DNA of 64,000 nt from Streptomyces sp. NBC_01439 (GCF_036227605.1 NZ_CP109487.1:5027501-5091500); one strand, 5' to 3'; counted from the first letter of the stretch, positions 8,429 to 16,980 are shown. Made by a program: numbers and translations. The notes: a model not told the origin generated them from the sequence alone.

Positions 8429-9376
8429 GTGAATCGTCATCGCACGGCCTTGTCCGTCTTGCTCGCGGCCGGCGCCCTGGTCGCGGGCGCCCTGACGGCG
8501 GCCGGTCCCTCGGTCGCCGCAGAGGCCCCCGCGTCCTTCCGGCAAGAACACACCCAAGGCTTCTGGACCGTCGAGCGGATGCGCGCCGCCGCCCCGCTCG
8601 ACGTGACGGCGGTCCCTGGCGCGGCCCGCACCCCGGTCGCCACGTCGGCGACCCCCACGACCGTCGCCCCGACGGCGGCGGCGTCCCCCACGGCCTTCCC
8701 GCAGGCGGGCGGCGCCTGGACGGGCGCCGGCGCCGTGGTGAAGACCTCGGGGCGCGTCTTCTTCACGATGGGCGACCGCACCGCATCCTGCTCCGGCGAC
8801 TCGGTCACCAGCGCCAACGGCAGCACGGTCATCACGGCCGGTCACTGCGTCAAGTACCAGGGGGCCTGGCACACGAACTGGGTCTTCGTCCCCGCCTACA
8901 ACAACGGCTCCGCCCCCTACGGCCAGTGGTCGGCCACCAAGACCTTCGCCACCGACCAGTGGGCCGCGAGCGAGGACATGAACATGGACGTCGGCCTCGC
9001 CGTCGTCGCCCCGCTGAACGGGCAGACCCTCAGCCAGGCCGTCGGAGCCCAGGGCATCGCCTTCAACGGCGGCTACAACAAGAAGATGTACGCCTTCGGC
9101 TTCCCCGCGGCGGCACCGTACGACGGCACCAAGCTGGTCTACTGCAGCGGCAACAGTGGCAAGGACTTCCTGCTGACGAAGGACCACGGCCTGGGCTGCA
9201 ACATGACCGGCGGATCCAGTGGCGGCCCTTGGTTCCAGGACTTCAACGAGGCCACGGGCCTGGGCACCCAGGTCTCGGTGAACAGCTTCGGATACAACTT
9301 CCTCCCGAACCGGATGTACGGCCCGTACTTCGGCAACGAGGCGAAGGCGGCCTACGACAAGGCGCAGACGTCCTGA
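8429..9376 (+). CDS. Secreted trypsin-like serine protease
   Basis: 315 residues. Signal peptide at about 1-30 (ALSVLLAAGALVAGALTAAG, then VAA). A propeptide-like Ala/Thr/Pro-rich stretch follows. Peptidase S1 domain with His139 (TAGHCV), Asp187 (NMDVGLA) and Ser264 (GGSSGGPW), and four cysteines near CSGDS, GHC, VYCSG and LGCN positioned for disulfides. GTG 8429 is chosen because AAGGAG ends 6 bases before it. The gene stands alone, so it is likely an extracellular nutrient or processing protease. Confidence 0.92.
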   Translation: MNRHRTALSVLLAAGALVAGALTAAGPSVAAEAPASFRQEHTQGFWTVERMRAAAPLDVTAVPGAARTPVATSATPTTVAPTAAASPTAFPQAGGAWTGAGAVVKTSGRVFFTMGDRTASCSGDSVTSANGSTVITAGHCVKYQGAWHTNWVFVPAYNNGSAPYGQWSATKTFATDQWAASEDMNMDVGLAVVAPLNGQTLSQAVGAQGIAFNGGYNKKMYAFGFPAAAPYDGTKLVYCSGNSGKDFLLTKDHGLGCNMTGGSSGGPWFQDFNEATGLGTQVSVNSFGYNFLPNRMYGPYFGNEAKAAYDKAQTS

Positions 9377-9400
9377 CCCCTTGAGCCGCTCCCGCCACCC

Positions 9401-9433
9401 CCACCTGGCCGGTACTCTGTACCGGCCAGGTGG
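9401..9433 (+). terminator. 15-bp hairpin overlapping the tRNA-Ser 5' end
   Basis: 9401-9415 pairs perfectly with 9419-9433 across a 3-base loop. It follows the protease stop by 24 bases and its right arm includes the first five bases of the tRNA. It looks like a terminator that was built around the tRNA acceptor sequence. Confidence 0.65.
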
Positions 9434-9513
9434 GTTGCCCGAGCGGCCTAAGGGAACGGTCTTGAAAACCGTCGTGGCGCGAGTCACCGTGGGTTCAAAT
9501 CCCACACCCACCG
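9429..9513 (+). tRNA. tRNA-Ser (anticodon TGA)
   Basis: 85 bases with a 7-bp acceptor (GGTGGGT with ACCCACC), long variable arm typical of serine tRNA, anticodon stem ACGGT/ACCGT with loop CTTGAAA, and T arm GTGGG-TTCAAAT-CCCAC. CCA follows at 9514-9516. Its 3' part, from the anticodon stem on, is the attachment core of the element that starts here. Confidence 0.95.
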
Positions 9514-9516
9514 CCA
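9457..9516 (+). repeat. attL: left 60-bp direct repeat
   Basis: These 60 bases recur without a mismatch at 21504-21563. The repeat begins in the anticodon stem of tRNA-Ser and runs to its CCA. Insertion therefore left a complete tRNA on this side. Confidence 0.95.
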
Positions 9517-9540
9517 CAGGTCAGAGAACACGCTGATCAG

Positions 9541-9571
9541 AAGGGGTGCCCCTCATGGAGGGGCACCCCTT
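9541..9571. terminator. Hairpin between attL and integrase
   Basis: 14-bp perfect stem, 9541-9554 with 9558-9571. It can end the tRNA transcript on one strand and the integrase transcript on the other. A related hairpin beginning AAGGGGTGCC follows attR. Confidence 0.7.
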
Positions 9572-9626
9572 CGTCGTTCACTCTGTCTCACCCTGGATCG
9601 CCCCTGTCGCCATGGTGACCAGCGTG

Positions 9627-9646
9627 TGTGGCCAACTTGTGGCCAG
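9627..9646 (+). repeat. Left arm-type repeat of the element
   Basis: TGTGGCCAACTTGTGGCCAG contains TGGCCA twice. It matches 18 of 20 bases, in the same orientation, with 21414-21433. Both lie 70-110 bases inside the att cores, where integrase or excisionase arm sites are expected. Confidence 0.6.
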
Positions 9647-9650
9647 GCCA

Positions 9651-11054
9651 TCAGGCCTCCCCAGTTGTTCCATCGTCCGCCAGGGCCTGGTCAATGAGCT
9701 GGTTCGACACCTGCTGCTGGCCGCGAAGGATCTTGGCGTAGAACTTCCAGAGCACCGCCACGCTGTGTCCGGCGCGACGAGCGACCTCGACGGGGTCTAC
9801 TCCGGCCTTGATCCACAGCGATACGCCGGCATGCCTCAGGGAGTAGGGGACCTCTGCGAGAGGCGTCCCGACATCCTGAGCAGGCAGGGCCTTCCGGCGA
9901 GCCTCGCTCCACACCCGGGTGTACTCGTTCGAGCCGACCCGGCCGCCCTCAACCGCGCGAAAGAGCCGCCCATCGGCGGCAGCGCCATCGCGATCCAGGT
10001 GGCTCCGGAGCAGCCGTACGAGCACGGGCGGGATGGGTACAGACCGGCTGGCCTTCCGAGCCCTCCGCTTGAGACCTCGTTCGTCGTAGGGCGTCCCGCC
10101 ATCCGTCCACCCTGCTCCGACTTCCGGCCGACTCCGGCGAAGGACGAGCTCTCCCCATCCCTTCTGGGGAAGCTTGCAGTCGGCCTTGGTGAGTGCTGCC
10201 ACTTCGGACGGACGCATAGCGGCGTAGTAGATGCAGCCGAAGAAGGCATGGAGGTGCTCGCCCCGGGTGCCCTGAGCACGCACGGCATCCAGGAGCCGAC
10301 TCGCCAGCTCGGGACCGGGAACGTACTGGAAGTCGACTTCGTCATCGGTCTGCGGAGGGTCCCAGTCGACCTTGGGGAGCGGGTTGGCGGGTAGGGCATC
10401 GCACTCGACCGCGTACCGCAGGGCGTTGCTGAGGACAGCACGCTTACGCCGGACGGTGTTGTCGGCTGCGCGCTTGCCGTTGAGGAGCCGAGAAACAGCG
10501 GACAGGGCACGGCGAAGGTTCTCCGACTCCGCCACATCGGTCACGCGGAGGGAGTTCTTTGCGATCCAGTCCAGCGCCTGAGCAGCGTCCGCCGGCGGCT
10601 GGTCAGCCTCCATTCGGGCTACCACGTTCCCGTTGCTGTCTACCGTCATCTGGAAGGCCCACGACCGCAGGGCCAGCCGGAGAGCCTGCGGGTCGGGAGC
10701 AGCCTTGCCGCCGGTCACCAGTGCCATGGTCACGTTCGTCATCGCCTCAGCGATGCCGACGCGGTGTTTGGCGGCAGCGTCCGGCCACTTCATGCAGGTG
10801 TAGGCGCGGGCGTGCTCGAACCAGGTGGGCGATTTGAGCTGACGAAGCTCCGAGACGGGGAGCCCAGATGCGATGTCGAACTGTTCGCCGTCGCGGACGG
10901 CGCCCATGAGCTGAGCGCGTCGACCGTCGGCCAGCGTCTTGGTCAGGAACGGAGCCTGGTGCTCTTTGCCCCCGACAACCCATCGAAGCTGGTAGGGGGC
11001 GCTCTTGCTCTGCCTGGAGCGGATACCCCAGATCCGCACGTCATAGCTGTACAA
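9651..11054 (-). CDS. Tyrosine recombinase (integrase) of the AICE
   Basis: 467 residues. Catalyses site-specific integration into and excision from the tRNA-Ser gene. Catalytic residues in the C-terminal domain are Arg281 (AMRPSEV), Arg407 and His408 (SLRHAG), His430 (GHS) and Tyr439 (KFYAKIL). The N-terminal part (YSYDVRIWGI) and core-binding helices are intact. I chose TTG 11054, preceded by GGAG at 5 bases, because it gives the common Streptomyces integrase start MYSYDVRIW. An upstream GTG at 11141 would run through a strong hairpin. It lies downstream of the excisionase. Confidence 0.9.
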   Translation of the reverse strand: MYSYDVRIWGIRSRQSKSAPYQLRWVVGGKEHQAPFLTKTLADGRRAQLMGAVRDGEQFDIASGLPVSELRQLKSPTWFEHARAYTCMKWPDAAAKHRVGIAEAMTNVTMALVTGGKAAPDPQALRLALRSWAFQMTVDSNGNVVARMEADQPPADAAQALDWIAKNSLRVTDVAESENLRRALSAVSRLLNGKRAADNTVRRKRAVLSNALRYAVECDALPANPLPKVDWDPPQTDDEVDFQYVPGPELASRLLDAVRAQGTRGEHLHAFFGCIYYAAMRPSEVAALTKADCKLPQKGWGELVLRRSRPEVGAGWTDGGTPYDERGLKRRARKASRSVPIPPVLVRLLRSHLDRDGAAADGRLFRAVEGGRVGSNEYTRVWSEARRKALPAQDVGTPLAEVPYSLRHAGVSLWIKAGVDPVEVARRAGHSVAVLWKFYAKILRGQQQVSNQLIDQALADDGTTGEA

Positions 11055-11075
11055 GGTGACTCCGCTCAAAGGGGA

Positions 11076-11100
11076 GGGCCCCAGCCGTCGGCTGGGGCCC
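11076..11100 (-). terminator. Hairpin between excisionase and integrase
   Basis: Perfect 11-bp stem (11076-11086 with 11090-11100), loop of three. It lies 20 bases after the excisionase stop and 22 bases before the integrase TTG. It may uncouple the two genes or attenuate integrase. Confidence 0.65.
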
Positions 11101-11119
11101 TGTGATGTACGGGTCGGGT

Positions 11120-11308
11120 CTACGCGGCCGATACCTCGCACCCGCTCAACCAGGCGTCCAGGTCGGACCGCCGGACGCGGAGTTGACCGTTCGGGAGCTT
11201 GTGGAGTCGGGGCGCGTTGCCACGGGAGCGCATGCGGTAGAAGGCGGCACGGCTCATGTCGATCTCTGCGAGTACCTCAGCGAGCTTGAGCATCTGAGGG
11301 CGGGCCAT
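11120..11308 (-). CDS. Excisionase-type helix-turn-helix protein
   Basis: 62 residues, MerR-like winged HTH: LKLAEVLAEIDMSRAAFYRM forms the recognition helices and LPNGQLRVRRSDLDAWL the wing and last helix. Small proteins of this type next to AICE integrases act as Xis, bending DNA at the att site to favour excision. ATG 11308 has AAGGAGTGAACG directly upstream. It is short but complete. Confidence 0.85.
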   Translation of the reverse strand: MARPQMLKLAEVLAEIDMSRAAFYRMRSRGNAPRLHKLPNGQLRVRRSDLDAWLSGCEVSAA

Positions 11309-11425
11309 CGTTCACTCCTTGCCGTCTGGCGGTCGTACGCGAGTTGGATTCACATTGCGTTGAGTCGCTACTCATCGCGTCTCAGAGGCGGTCTGAGCGT
11401 CGTGAGACGCGTTGAGTCGCGACTT

Positions 11426-12823
11426 TCACAAATGTGGGTCGGACTGGTTGAGGGTGATGCCGCTGTACGTGAGGACCTGCCGGCCGTGCTCATCGCGGGG
11501 ACGGGTGCGGTTGAGCTGGGGGATGACAGACAGGAGATTGCGGCCGAACACCTGCTTCGTCCCGGCGCGCACGCCGTTGTCCTCCGCCCATTCCCGCCAG
11601 ATGGCCCACAGGTCGTCCACGGGGACGCTGCACGTGGGGCCGGTCGTGCAGCGCTCGCGGACGAACGCGCTGGTCGGGGATGCGGTGTCGCGCATGGTGG
11701 TGACCGCGTCGCGGCTGGATACGGGCTCCGTGATCCGGTTGGTGCGCCGGAGCCGGGCCAGCCCCTCCAACGCCCAGTTGAGGATGCCAGGCATCTCTGC
11801 GGTGAGCCGGTCGGTGAGGGTGGGGTCCTCCTTGCCGAGCCACGAGACTCGCATGCTGAGGAGGACGAACCGGTTGGCGATGACGCCTGAGGAGTCGCCG
11901 AAGTGGGGCAGTTCGTTGGACAGGATCATCAGCCGTGAGGGGAGCTTTCCGGTCCACTGCTCGCGGTACTTGCGGTCGACGTCGATGGTGTCGTCACCCG
12001 AGATCGTCAGCAGCCGCTCCACCATTTGGCTGTTGTCGTTCCCGGACAGTCGGGCGTCGGAGATGATCGCCAGGGACTTCCCGACCAGCGTGGCCAGCCC
12101 GAAGTTCGTGCCCAGACCGGCCAGTGTCGGCCCGGCGAGGTTCTCCTTGCCGACCAGGGCTTTCAGGACCCGCGCGATGGTGCCCTTGCCGGAGCGGGAG
12201 GGGCCCACGATGAGCAGGATCTTTTGGAGATCGGTGCGGCCGGACAGGACGTAGCCGAACCACTCCTGTAGTGCGGTGATGGCGGCGGGGTCGTCGGGCC
12301 AGATCTGCGAGAGGAAGTGCTCCCACGTAGGAGCCGTGGCGGCACGGTTGTAGGCGAAGGGGACGGAGACGAGGTTGAAGAAGCCGGGGGTGTGCGGCAT
12401 CAGCGCTCGGTCGCGGATCCTGAGCAGGCCGTTCGCGCACGCCACGATGGGATCGCTGTCCGGCTCGTTCGCGCTGCTGCCGTCGAGCCATGCGGGTGCG
12501 TCGGTGTCGGTGGGCAGCAGGGTGATGGATCCGAGAGCGTCGAGGAGATTGCTGATCTTCTGCTTCGTCGGCGCCCAGGCGCGCTCCTCGGGCTCGCCCT
12601 CCTTGCCGGGTGCCCGGTAGATGGCGTGCTCCAGGCGCTCGTACATGGCCTTGCGTACCTGGGCTTCGTCCAGCTCACGCCAGCAGGTACCCGTCCAACG
12701 CATCCACGATGCGCGCCAGCGACGGCACACAAGCTGTCCGTCCTCGGTCTGCCAGTCCGGCTCCAGTCGGCGTGCGACGGCCATTGGGTTGGACGGAGCG
12801 GGCAGCTCCTCGGCGAGGCTCAT
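11426..12823 (-). CDS. Phage/plasmid primase, P4-type SF3 helicase domain
   Basis: 465 residues. The D5/P4-type AAA+ helicase unwinds the origin during element replication. N-terminal accessory domain about 1-180; Walker A GPSRSGKGT at 207-215; Walker B-like IISDAR near 254-258; sensor SNELPHF at about 302-308; C-terminal winged domain after about 360. ATG 12823 follows GGGAGGAAGG. Its start overlaps the stop of the upstream 117-aa gene as ATGA. It acts with the primase-polymerase two genes upstream. Confidence 0.88.
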   Translation of the reverse strand: MSLAEELPAPSNPMAVARRLEPDWQTEDGQLVCRRWRASWMRWTGTCWRELDEAQVRKAMYERLEHAIYRAPGKEGEPEERAWAPTKQKISNLLDALGSITLLPTDTDAPAWLDGSSANEPDSDPIVACANGLLRIRDRALMPHTPGFFNLVSVPFAYNRAATAPTWEHFLSQIWPDDPAAITALQEWFGYVLSGRTDLQKILLIVGPSRSGKGTIARVLKALVGKENLAGPTLAGLGTNFGLATLVGKSLAIISDARLSGNDNSQMVERLLTISGDDTIDVDRKYREQWTGKLPSRLMILSNELPHFGDSSGVIANRFVLLSMRVSWLGKEDPTLTDRLTAEMPGILNWALEGLARLRRTNRITEPVSSRDAVTTMRDTASPTSAFVRERCTTGPTCSVPVDDLWAIWREWAEDNGVRAGTKQVFGRNLLSVIPQLNRTRPRDEHGRQVLTYSGITLNQSDPHL

Positions 12824-13173
12824 GCGGCCTTCCTCCCTTCCTGCGGGGTGTGGTGGGGGCAGTCGGTGCGGTGCTGCTCGTGGTCGGCGATCAGGGCGAG
12901 CGCACGGCGTTGGCCGGCGGCGAACAGGTCCCGCCCGCAGGCGCACCACGACCGGACGGACGGGGTGGTGCCGCGTCCGGGGGCGGTGATGTGGAGCCAG
13001 GCGACGGGGCGGCGCCCGTCGTCCCAGCACAGGTCAGGGCGAAGGGCAGAAGGGACGCCTTCGGCGACGACCTTCGGGGCGCCCACCACCGGCTGCTGCT
13101 GTGGCTGTTCGGCGTCCTCGGCGGGGCGGTGGTCGAGAGGGCTCTTAGAGGGAGCGGGGCGGCGGGGGTTCAT
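12820..13173 (-). CDS. Small putative zinc-binding protein of the replication module
   Basis: 117 residues. The first half is Pro/Ala-rich and disordered. The second half has CACGRDLF followed by HEQHRTDCPHH, a spacing of Cys and His that could bind zinc. It is coupled by 4-base ATGA overlaps at both ends to the primase-polymerase and the helicase, so it probably belongs to the replication complex. No family recognised. Confidence 0.7.
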   Translation of the reverse strand: MNPRRPAPSKSPLDHRPAEDAEQPQQQPVVGAPKVVAEGVPSALRPDLCWDDGRRPVAWLHITAPGRGTTPSVRSWCACGRDLFAAGQRRALALIADHEQHRTDCPHHTPQEGRKAA

Positions 13174-14129
13174 GCCGCCCTCCGGCCGCCGTCGGGGTTG
13201 TTGGCGATCGACCAGTCCAGCCCCCGGGCGATGACGTCGTCGTAGTAGCGCTCCGACTCGGTGGCGTTGCCCGCCACCGCGCTACTAAGAGCCTGCTCAA
13301 CCTCGATGCGGGCCAGGTCGCCCGACGCGACGAACCGCCCCAGAGCCCTCGCGGCCCTGAGCAGCGTGTCGTTGCGCGTCCCGTCTCCGGCATGGGCGAC
13401 GTTCCGTACTTCGTTGTCCAGGGCCGCCTTCGCATACCGGGACCCCTTCACTGTCAGGGGCGCCGGTACGTCCCTGACGGGCTTGGGCCTGGCCGTGAGC
13501 GCGTCGGAGAGCCAGCCGGGCAGTGGGATGGGGCTGACGCTGTCCAGCACCGTGTAGGCGCCGTCCGGGGTGCTGCTGCCGGGGGCGACGACGTACCCGC
13601 CCCAGCCCCGGGTGTCGATGTGCTTGCCGAGACGTCCGGCGGTGTTGCCGAGCCGGACTCCGGCGGGTTGGGTGAAGTACAGGTGCTGCCCGCCGCGCGC
13701 GGTCCGCACGCGGTAGGTGGTGGGGACGGGGTGTCCGGCGCGCTCGCAGAGCGCTTCAAAGGTGGTCACGCCGTCAGGCGTTCCTTCTTCGTCTGTCGGC
13801 TTGAGGGTGTCGAGGTCGACGACGAGCAGCCCGGACGGGCCGGTCGCGATTCCGATGTTGTACGGAGCGTGGGTCCACGCGGCTGTGAGCAGGTCCGGGT
13901 CGGTGGTCGCGCGTTGTTCCGGGGTTCGGTGGCCGTTCGCGCACCGGCCGTTGCGCGGGCAGTGGGCCTGTGCGTGGCCGGCGGGTCGCTTGTCGCGGGG
14001 GCGGAGCGGGAAGACGTGCCAGCCACGTTCGGCCGCTGCGACGGCGTGGGCGAGCAAGTCCAGGCCCGGATCGAGTAGGGCGGGGCGGTCACCGCTGTGG
14101 TCTCGCCGGATGTGGGTGGGGTGGGTCAT
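13170..14129 (-). CDS. Bifunctional primase-polymerase (Prim-Pol)
   Basis: 319 residues. Prim-Pol domain at about 22-205, a primase that can also extend DNA. Acidic motif VDLD at 104-107, GGQHLYF at 146-152, and DTRGWGGYVVAPGS at 172-185 supply the expected catalytic Asp/His positions. A C-terminal helical region about 225-310 may bind DNA. ATG 14129 has GGAGAG at 6 bases. It is the first gene of the replication operon. Such proteins define the RepPP class of AICE replication. Confidence 0.88.
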   Translation of the reverse strand: MTHPTHIRRDHSGDRPALLDPGLDLLAHAVAAAERGWHVFPLRPRDKRPAGHAQAHCPRNGRCANGHRTPEQRATTDPDLLTAAWTHAPYNIGIATGPSGLLVVDLDTLKPTDEEGTPDGVTTFEALCERAGHPVPTTYRVRTARGGQHLYFTQPAGVRLGNTAGRLGKHIDTRGWGGYVVAPGSSTPDGAYTVLDSVSPIPLPGWLSDALTARPKPVRDVPAPLTVKGSRYAKAALDNEVRNVAHAGDGTRNDTLLRAARALGRFVASGDLARIEVEQALSSAVAGNATESERYYDDVIARGLDWSIANNPDGGRRAA

Positions 14130-14240
14130 GCTGGTCTCTCCAGTTCTTGGTGTTCTGGACGAGAGCGGCCCTGGATCTTGGCGGATGTGGGGGCCGCTCT
14201 CGGCATGCCTGGGGTGAAGCGGAATCCCTGGCAGTCGCGG

Positions 14241-14402
14241 GTCAGGGAGGGAACGGCACCCCCTGCGGGGGTGCGTGTGGAGGGGGTTTCGGGGGTCTGA
14301 CCTGCGGCGCCTCCCTGCCTCCCTGACAGATCATTTGTGCAGCTCAGACCCAGGTACGTGTGTCAGGGAGGGGGGCAGGGAGTTCTCCCTGCCTCCCTGA
14401 CG
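14241..14402. repeat. Cluster of TCAGGGAGG repeats between translocase and primase genes
   Basis: GTCAGGGAGGG at 14241-14251, CTCCCTGCCTCCCTGACA at 14311-14328, the inverse at 14361-14382, and CTCCCTGCCTCCCTGACG at 14385-14402. The last two form a near-perfect hairpin (14363-14400) just after the translocase stop. The hairpin may be a terminator. The cluster could also be the element's origin or the transfer locus bound by TraB; both usually lie beside these genes. The 292-base gap holds no gene. Confidence 0.7.
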
Positions 14403-14421
14403 TGTGCAGGGTCGGCTCCCT

Positions 14422-16551
14422 CTACTCGGCGGCGGAAGTGGAACCGGTGTCGGGTCGGTTGGTGAGGGCGCGTGTGATGCGGTCGCGGCCGATGACCATG
14501 CGGCCGTCGGACTTGTAGGGTTCGGCGCCAGTGCCGTCGAGGACGCGCTTGAGATCGATGAACGACCACCGGCCGTACGCCTTGCCGTTCAGCGCGGTAA
14601 GCCGCTTCAGCACGTCTTGCGTCAGGACGCGGGTCTCGGTGCCGAGGACGGTGAGGATGTCCGCGAGCGGGTCGTGCTCCTCCGCCGCGGCGACGGTGTG
14701 CGCGGTGGTGACAACGCCGTTGCGGAGGGCCTTGGCACGGTCGGCGACCTCGGCGGCCTGCTCGTCGTCGACGTAGTGCGTCCGGATCGTGATGGATGTC
14801 TGGCCGGCCGGGATGGTGATGCCGCCAGAGGCGACCACGACGGTTCCCTTGTCGAGGTCCTGGCGGAGCAGGTGGGGTGCGGCTCCGCCGTCGACGGCCT
14901 TGTCTCCGAGGGCCATGCGGGCTTGGGATTCGGTGCCCAGGACCAGGGAGATGCGGGTGTGGGCGCCTTCGCGGACGAGCTTGGGGAGGTTCTGATCGGT
15001 GGGGTCCTGGGTGCCCTCCCACAGCAGCACGTCCACAGCACGCCCCTGGTTGTGGATCTTGCGGACGGCCATGAAGTACCGGGAGGTGGCCTTGGAGCCG
15101 CCGTAGGGCCGCTTGTCGTCGTCGACGGCCGGGCACATGAACGCGACCTGCGCTTCGTCGACGATCCCGATCAGCGGCGTGAACACGGTCCCGGGCGGCA
15201 TCTGGATGCGGCGTTCCATCTCCGCGACGAGCCCTTCGACCATGACGGTCGCCTTGATCACGTGCTCGTCCGTCGGCCCCTGGATCAGGGTGGTGGCGAG
15301 TCCGTCGAACATGTCCCAGTCGCCTACGCCCTTGAGGTCGGCGATCCGGAACTCGACCGTGCGGTCGAGGGCGGCCCAGAGGGCGAGGGCGCGCAGTGCG
15401 GCGGTCTTGCCCTGGTTGGACAGGCCGGTGATCAGCAGCATGCGCTGGTACAGGCTCAGGGCAGCAGTGTCGCCGCGCAGGTCCTGGCCCCACGGTGCCT
15501 TGCCCGTCTTGTAGTTCGCGGCCGACTTCTGGTCCGTGACCAGCGGGGAAAGGCCGATCGGCTCGTCGAGCGCGCCGGAATCGGCGATCCACAGCCGCAC
15601 GGTCCGGGCGGCGGCCGGGAGGGTGATGAACACTTCGTGCTCGTGCCGTCCCAGGTTCTCCGCCAGCTTCCGGCGCCGCTCCTGCACTTCCTTGGTCGAG
15701 ACCCCCGAGGGGAGAGACGCGTCGACCTCCACGCCGCATCCGGCGATCCGGATCGGGCCGAGCATCGCGGCGCCCGCGTCGCCCATCTCCTTGATGGCCT
15801 TCCGCATCGGCGCGATGCCCAGGTCACGCAGGGCGGTGACCACGATCGACGGGGTGATCGGGGCTCCCGCGTCGTCACGCTGCTGCGCGGGCAGGGCCCA
15901 CTGGGGCGCCGTCTGCCGCTGCCGGCCGACTCCCCACAGGGCGAGTAAGGCCAGCCATGGACCGATCGTGACGGCCGGTCCCCACACCACGGTGGCGACG
16001 TGGACGACTGCTCCGATCGCGTCGATGACGGCCGTGATGGGGGCGAGGATCCAGGTGGCGTCCTTGTTGGCTATGGCCAGCACGATCCCCAGCAGGAGCA
16101 GCCCGCCGGCGGTGAGGCCGGTCCCGTAAGCAGCGCTCTTGACCGCGTCCTGGGGGGCTTTGAGGAGGTCCATGCGGCGGTGGTGGCGCGCGGCCCGGAA
16201 GCGGGTGAGGCGGTCTTCCCACTCCTTGGCCTCCTCGAAGTTCCCGCCAGCTTCTGCCGCCCGGATCATCCGCTCGTACCGGGAGGCGGTCCGCCCGTCC
16301 CACGTGCGACGTGCGGTGACGCGGGTACCGCCGATCACATACATGCCGTGCCGGGCCACCAGCCGGGCGGCCGTGCGGGTCCGCTCGTGCGTGACCACGG
16401 CGCGCAGGCCGTGGACGGAGCGCTTCCACATCCGCACCCGCCGAACCGCGTCCGGCGCCGGGGCGGTGGCCGTGCCGGCGGGAGTGTCGCCGGGCATCGA
16501 GTAGATGCCGCTGGTGGGGTCCTTGAAGAGGGGGACGACGTTGTCGGTCAT
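14422..16551 (-). CDS. TraB-type FtsK/SpoIIIE DNA translocase
   Basis: 709 residues. Moves double-stranded element DNA between mycelial cells in the AICE mode of conjugation. Two hydrophobic segments at about 145-163 and 172-210 anchor it in the membrane. Walker A GLSNQGKT at 376-383; Walker B LIGIVDEAQ at about 460-468; the C-terminus about 600-690 could be the winged helix that reads the transfer site. ATG 16551 (MTDNVVPLF) follows AGGAG. It is the last gene of the long leftward operon. Confidence 0.88.
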   Translation of the reverse strand: MTDNVVPLFKDPTSGIYSMPGDTPAGTATAPAPDAVRRVRMWKRSVHGLRAVVTHERTRTAARLVARHGMYVIGGTRVTARRTWDGRTASRYERMIRAAEAGGNFEEAKEWEDRLTRFRAARHHRRMDLLKAPQDAVKSAAYGTGLTAGGLLLLGIVLAIANKDATWILAPITAVIDAIGAVVHVATVVWGPAVTIGPWLALLALWGVGRQRQTAPQWALPAQQRDDAGAPITPSIVVTALRDLGIAPMRKAIKEMGDAGAAMLGPIRIAGCGVEVDASLPSGVSTKEVQERRRKLAENLGRHEHEVFITLPAAARTVRLWIADSGALDEPIGLSPLVTDQKSAANYKTGKAPWGQDLRGDTAALSLYQRMLLITGLSNQGKTAALRALALWAALDRTVEFRIADLKGVGDWDMFDGLATTLIQGPTDEHVIKATVMVEGLVAEMERRIQMPPGTVFTPLIGIVDEAQVAFMCPAVDDDKRPYGGSKATSRYFMAVRKIHNQGRAVDVLLWEGTQDPTDQNLPKLVREGAHTRISLVLGTESQARMALGDKAVDGGAAPHLLRQDLDKGTVVVASGGITIPAGQTSITIRTHYVDDEQAAEVADRAKALRNGVVTTAHTVAAAEEHDPLADILTVLGTETRVLTQDVLKRLTALNGKAYGRWSFIDLKRVLDGTGAEPYKSDGRMVIGRDRITRALTNRPDTGSTSAAE

Positions 16552-16644
16552 GCTGAGAACTCCTGCTCTCGCTGACAAGCGGGTGGGTAGGGCCCGGGGC
16601 GGCCGACGTTCTTTGGCGAGAGGGGCGGCCGCCCCGGGGCACAG

Positions 16645-16878
16645 CTACTTGGTCTTGCCGTTCTTGGCCCTGGCCTTGCGGGCGGCCTTCTCGGCCGCTG
16701 CCTCGTCGGCGGCCTGCTGCGCTTCGCGTTCGCGGGCGCCGTCGATGATCCGCTCGACCTTGCGTTCCAGGTCGCCCAGGTGGACGGTCTCGCTGGCGAT
16801 GCCGCGCTTGGCCATCCGGGCGATGTACCAGCCGATCTGCGCGGTCTCCTTGGCGGTGAACTTCGGGTCCTTGCCCAT
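16645..16878 (-). CDS. Small hypothetical AICE protein, Lys/Ala-rich helix
   Basis: 77 residues. The N-terminus GKDPKFTAKETAQIGWYIARMAKRG is followed by a long charged helix rich in Ala, Arg and Lys, probably coiled. The ATG at 16878 has AAGGAGA-type bases upstream. No known family; position upstream of the translocase suggests a transfer-region role. Confidence 0.65.
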   Translation of the reverse strand: MGKDPKFTAKETAQIGWYIARMAKRGIASETVHLGDLERKVERIIDGAREREAQQAADEAAAEKAARKARAKNGKTK

Positions 16879-16921
16879 CAGGGGTCTCCTTCCGGAGTCC
16901 GGGCTGTCCGGCTCCCCTTCA

Positions 16922-16949
16922 CCACCCGCCCCCGCGTGGGGGCGGGTGG
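16922..16949. terminator. 12-bp hairpin between small AICE genes
   Basis: 16922-16933 pairs perfectly with 16938-16949 across GCGT. It lies 31 bases after the next upstream gene's stop (16981), so it may reduce transcription into the translocase. Confidence 0.6.
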
Positions 16950-16980
16950 ATCAGGCAGGCGTCAGACCTGCGACGGTCGG

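Noticed and set aside
11055..11141. Longer integrase from GTG 11141
   Set aside because: The added residues come from a strong hairpin and overlap the excisionase end. TTG 11054 has a ribosome site and gives the usual family start.
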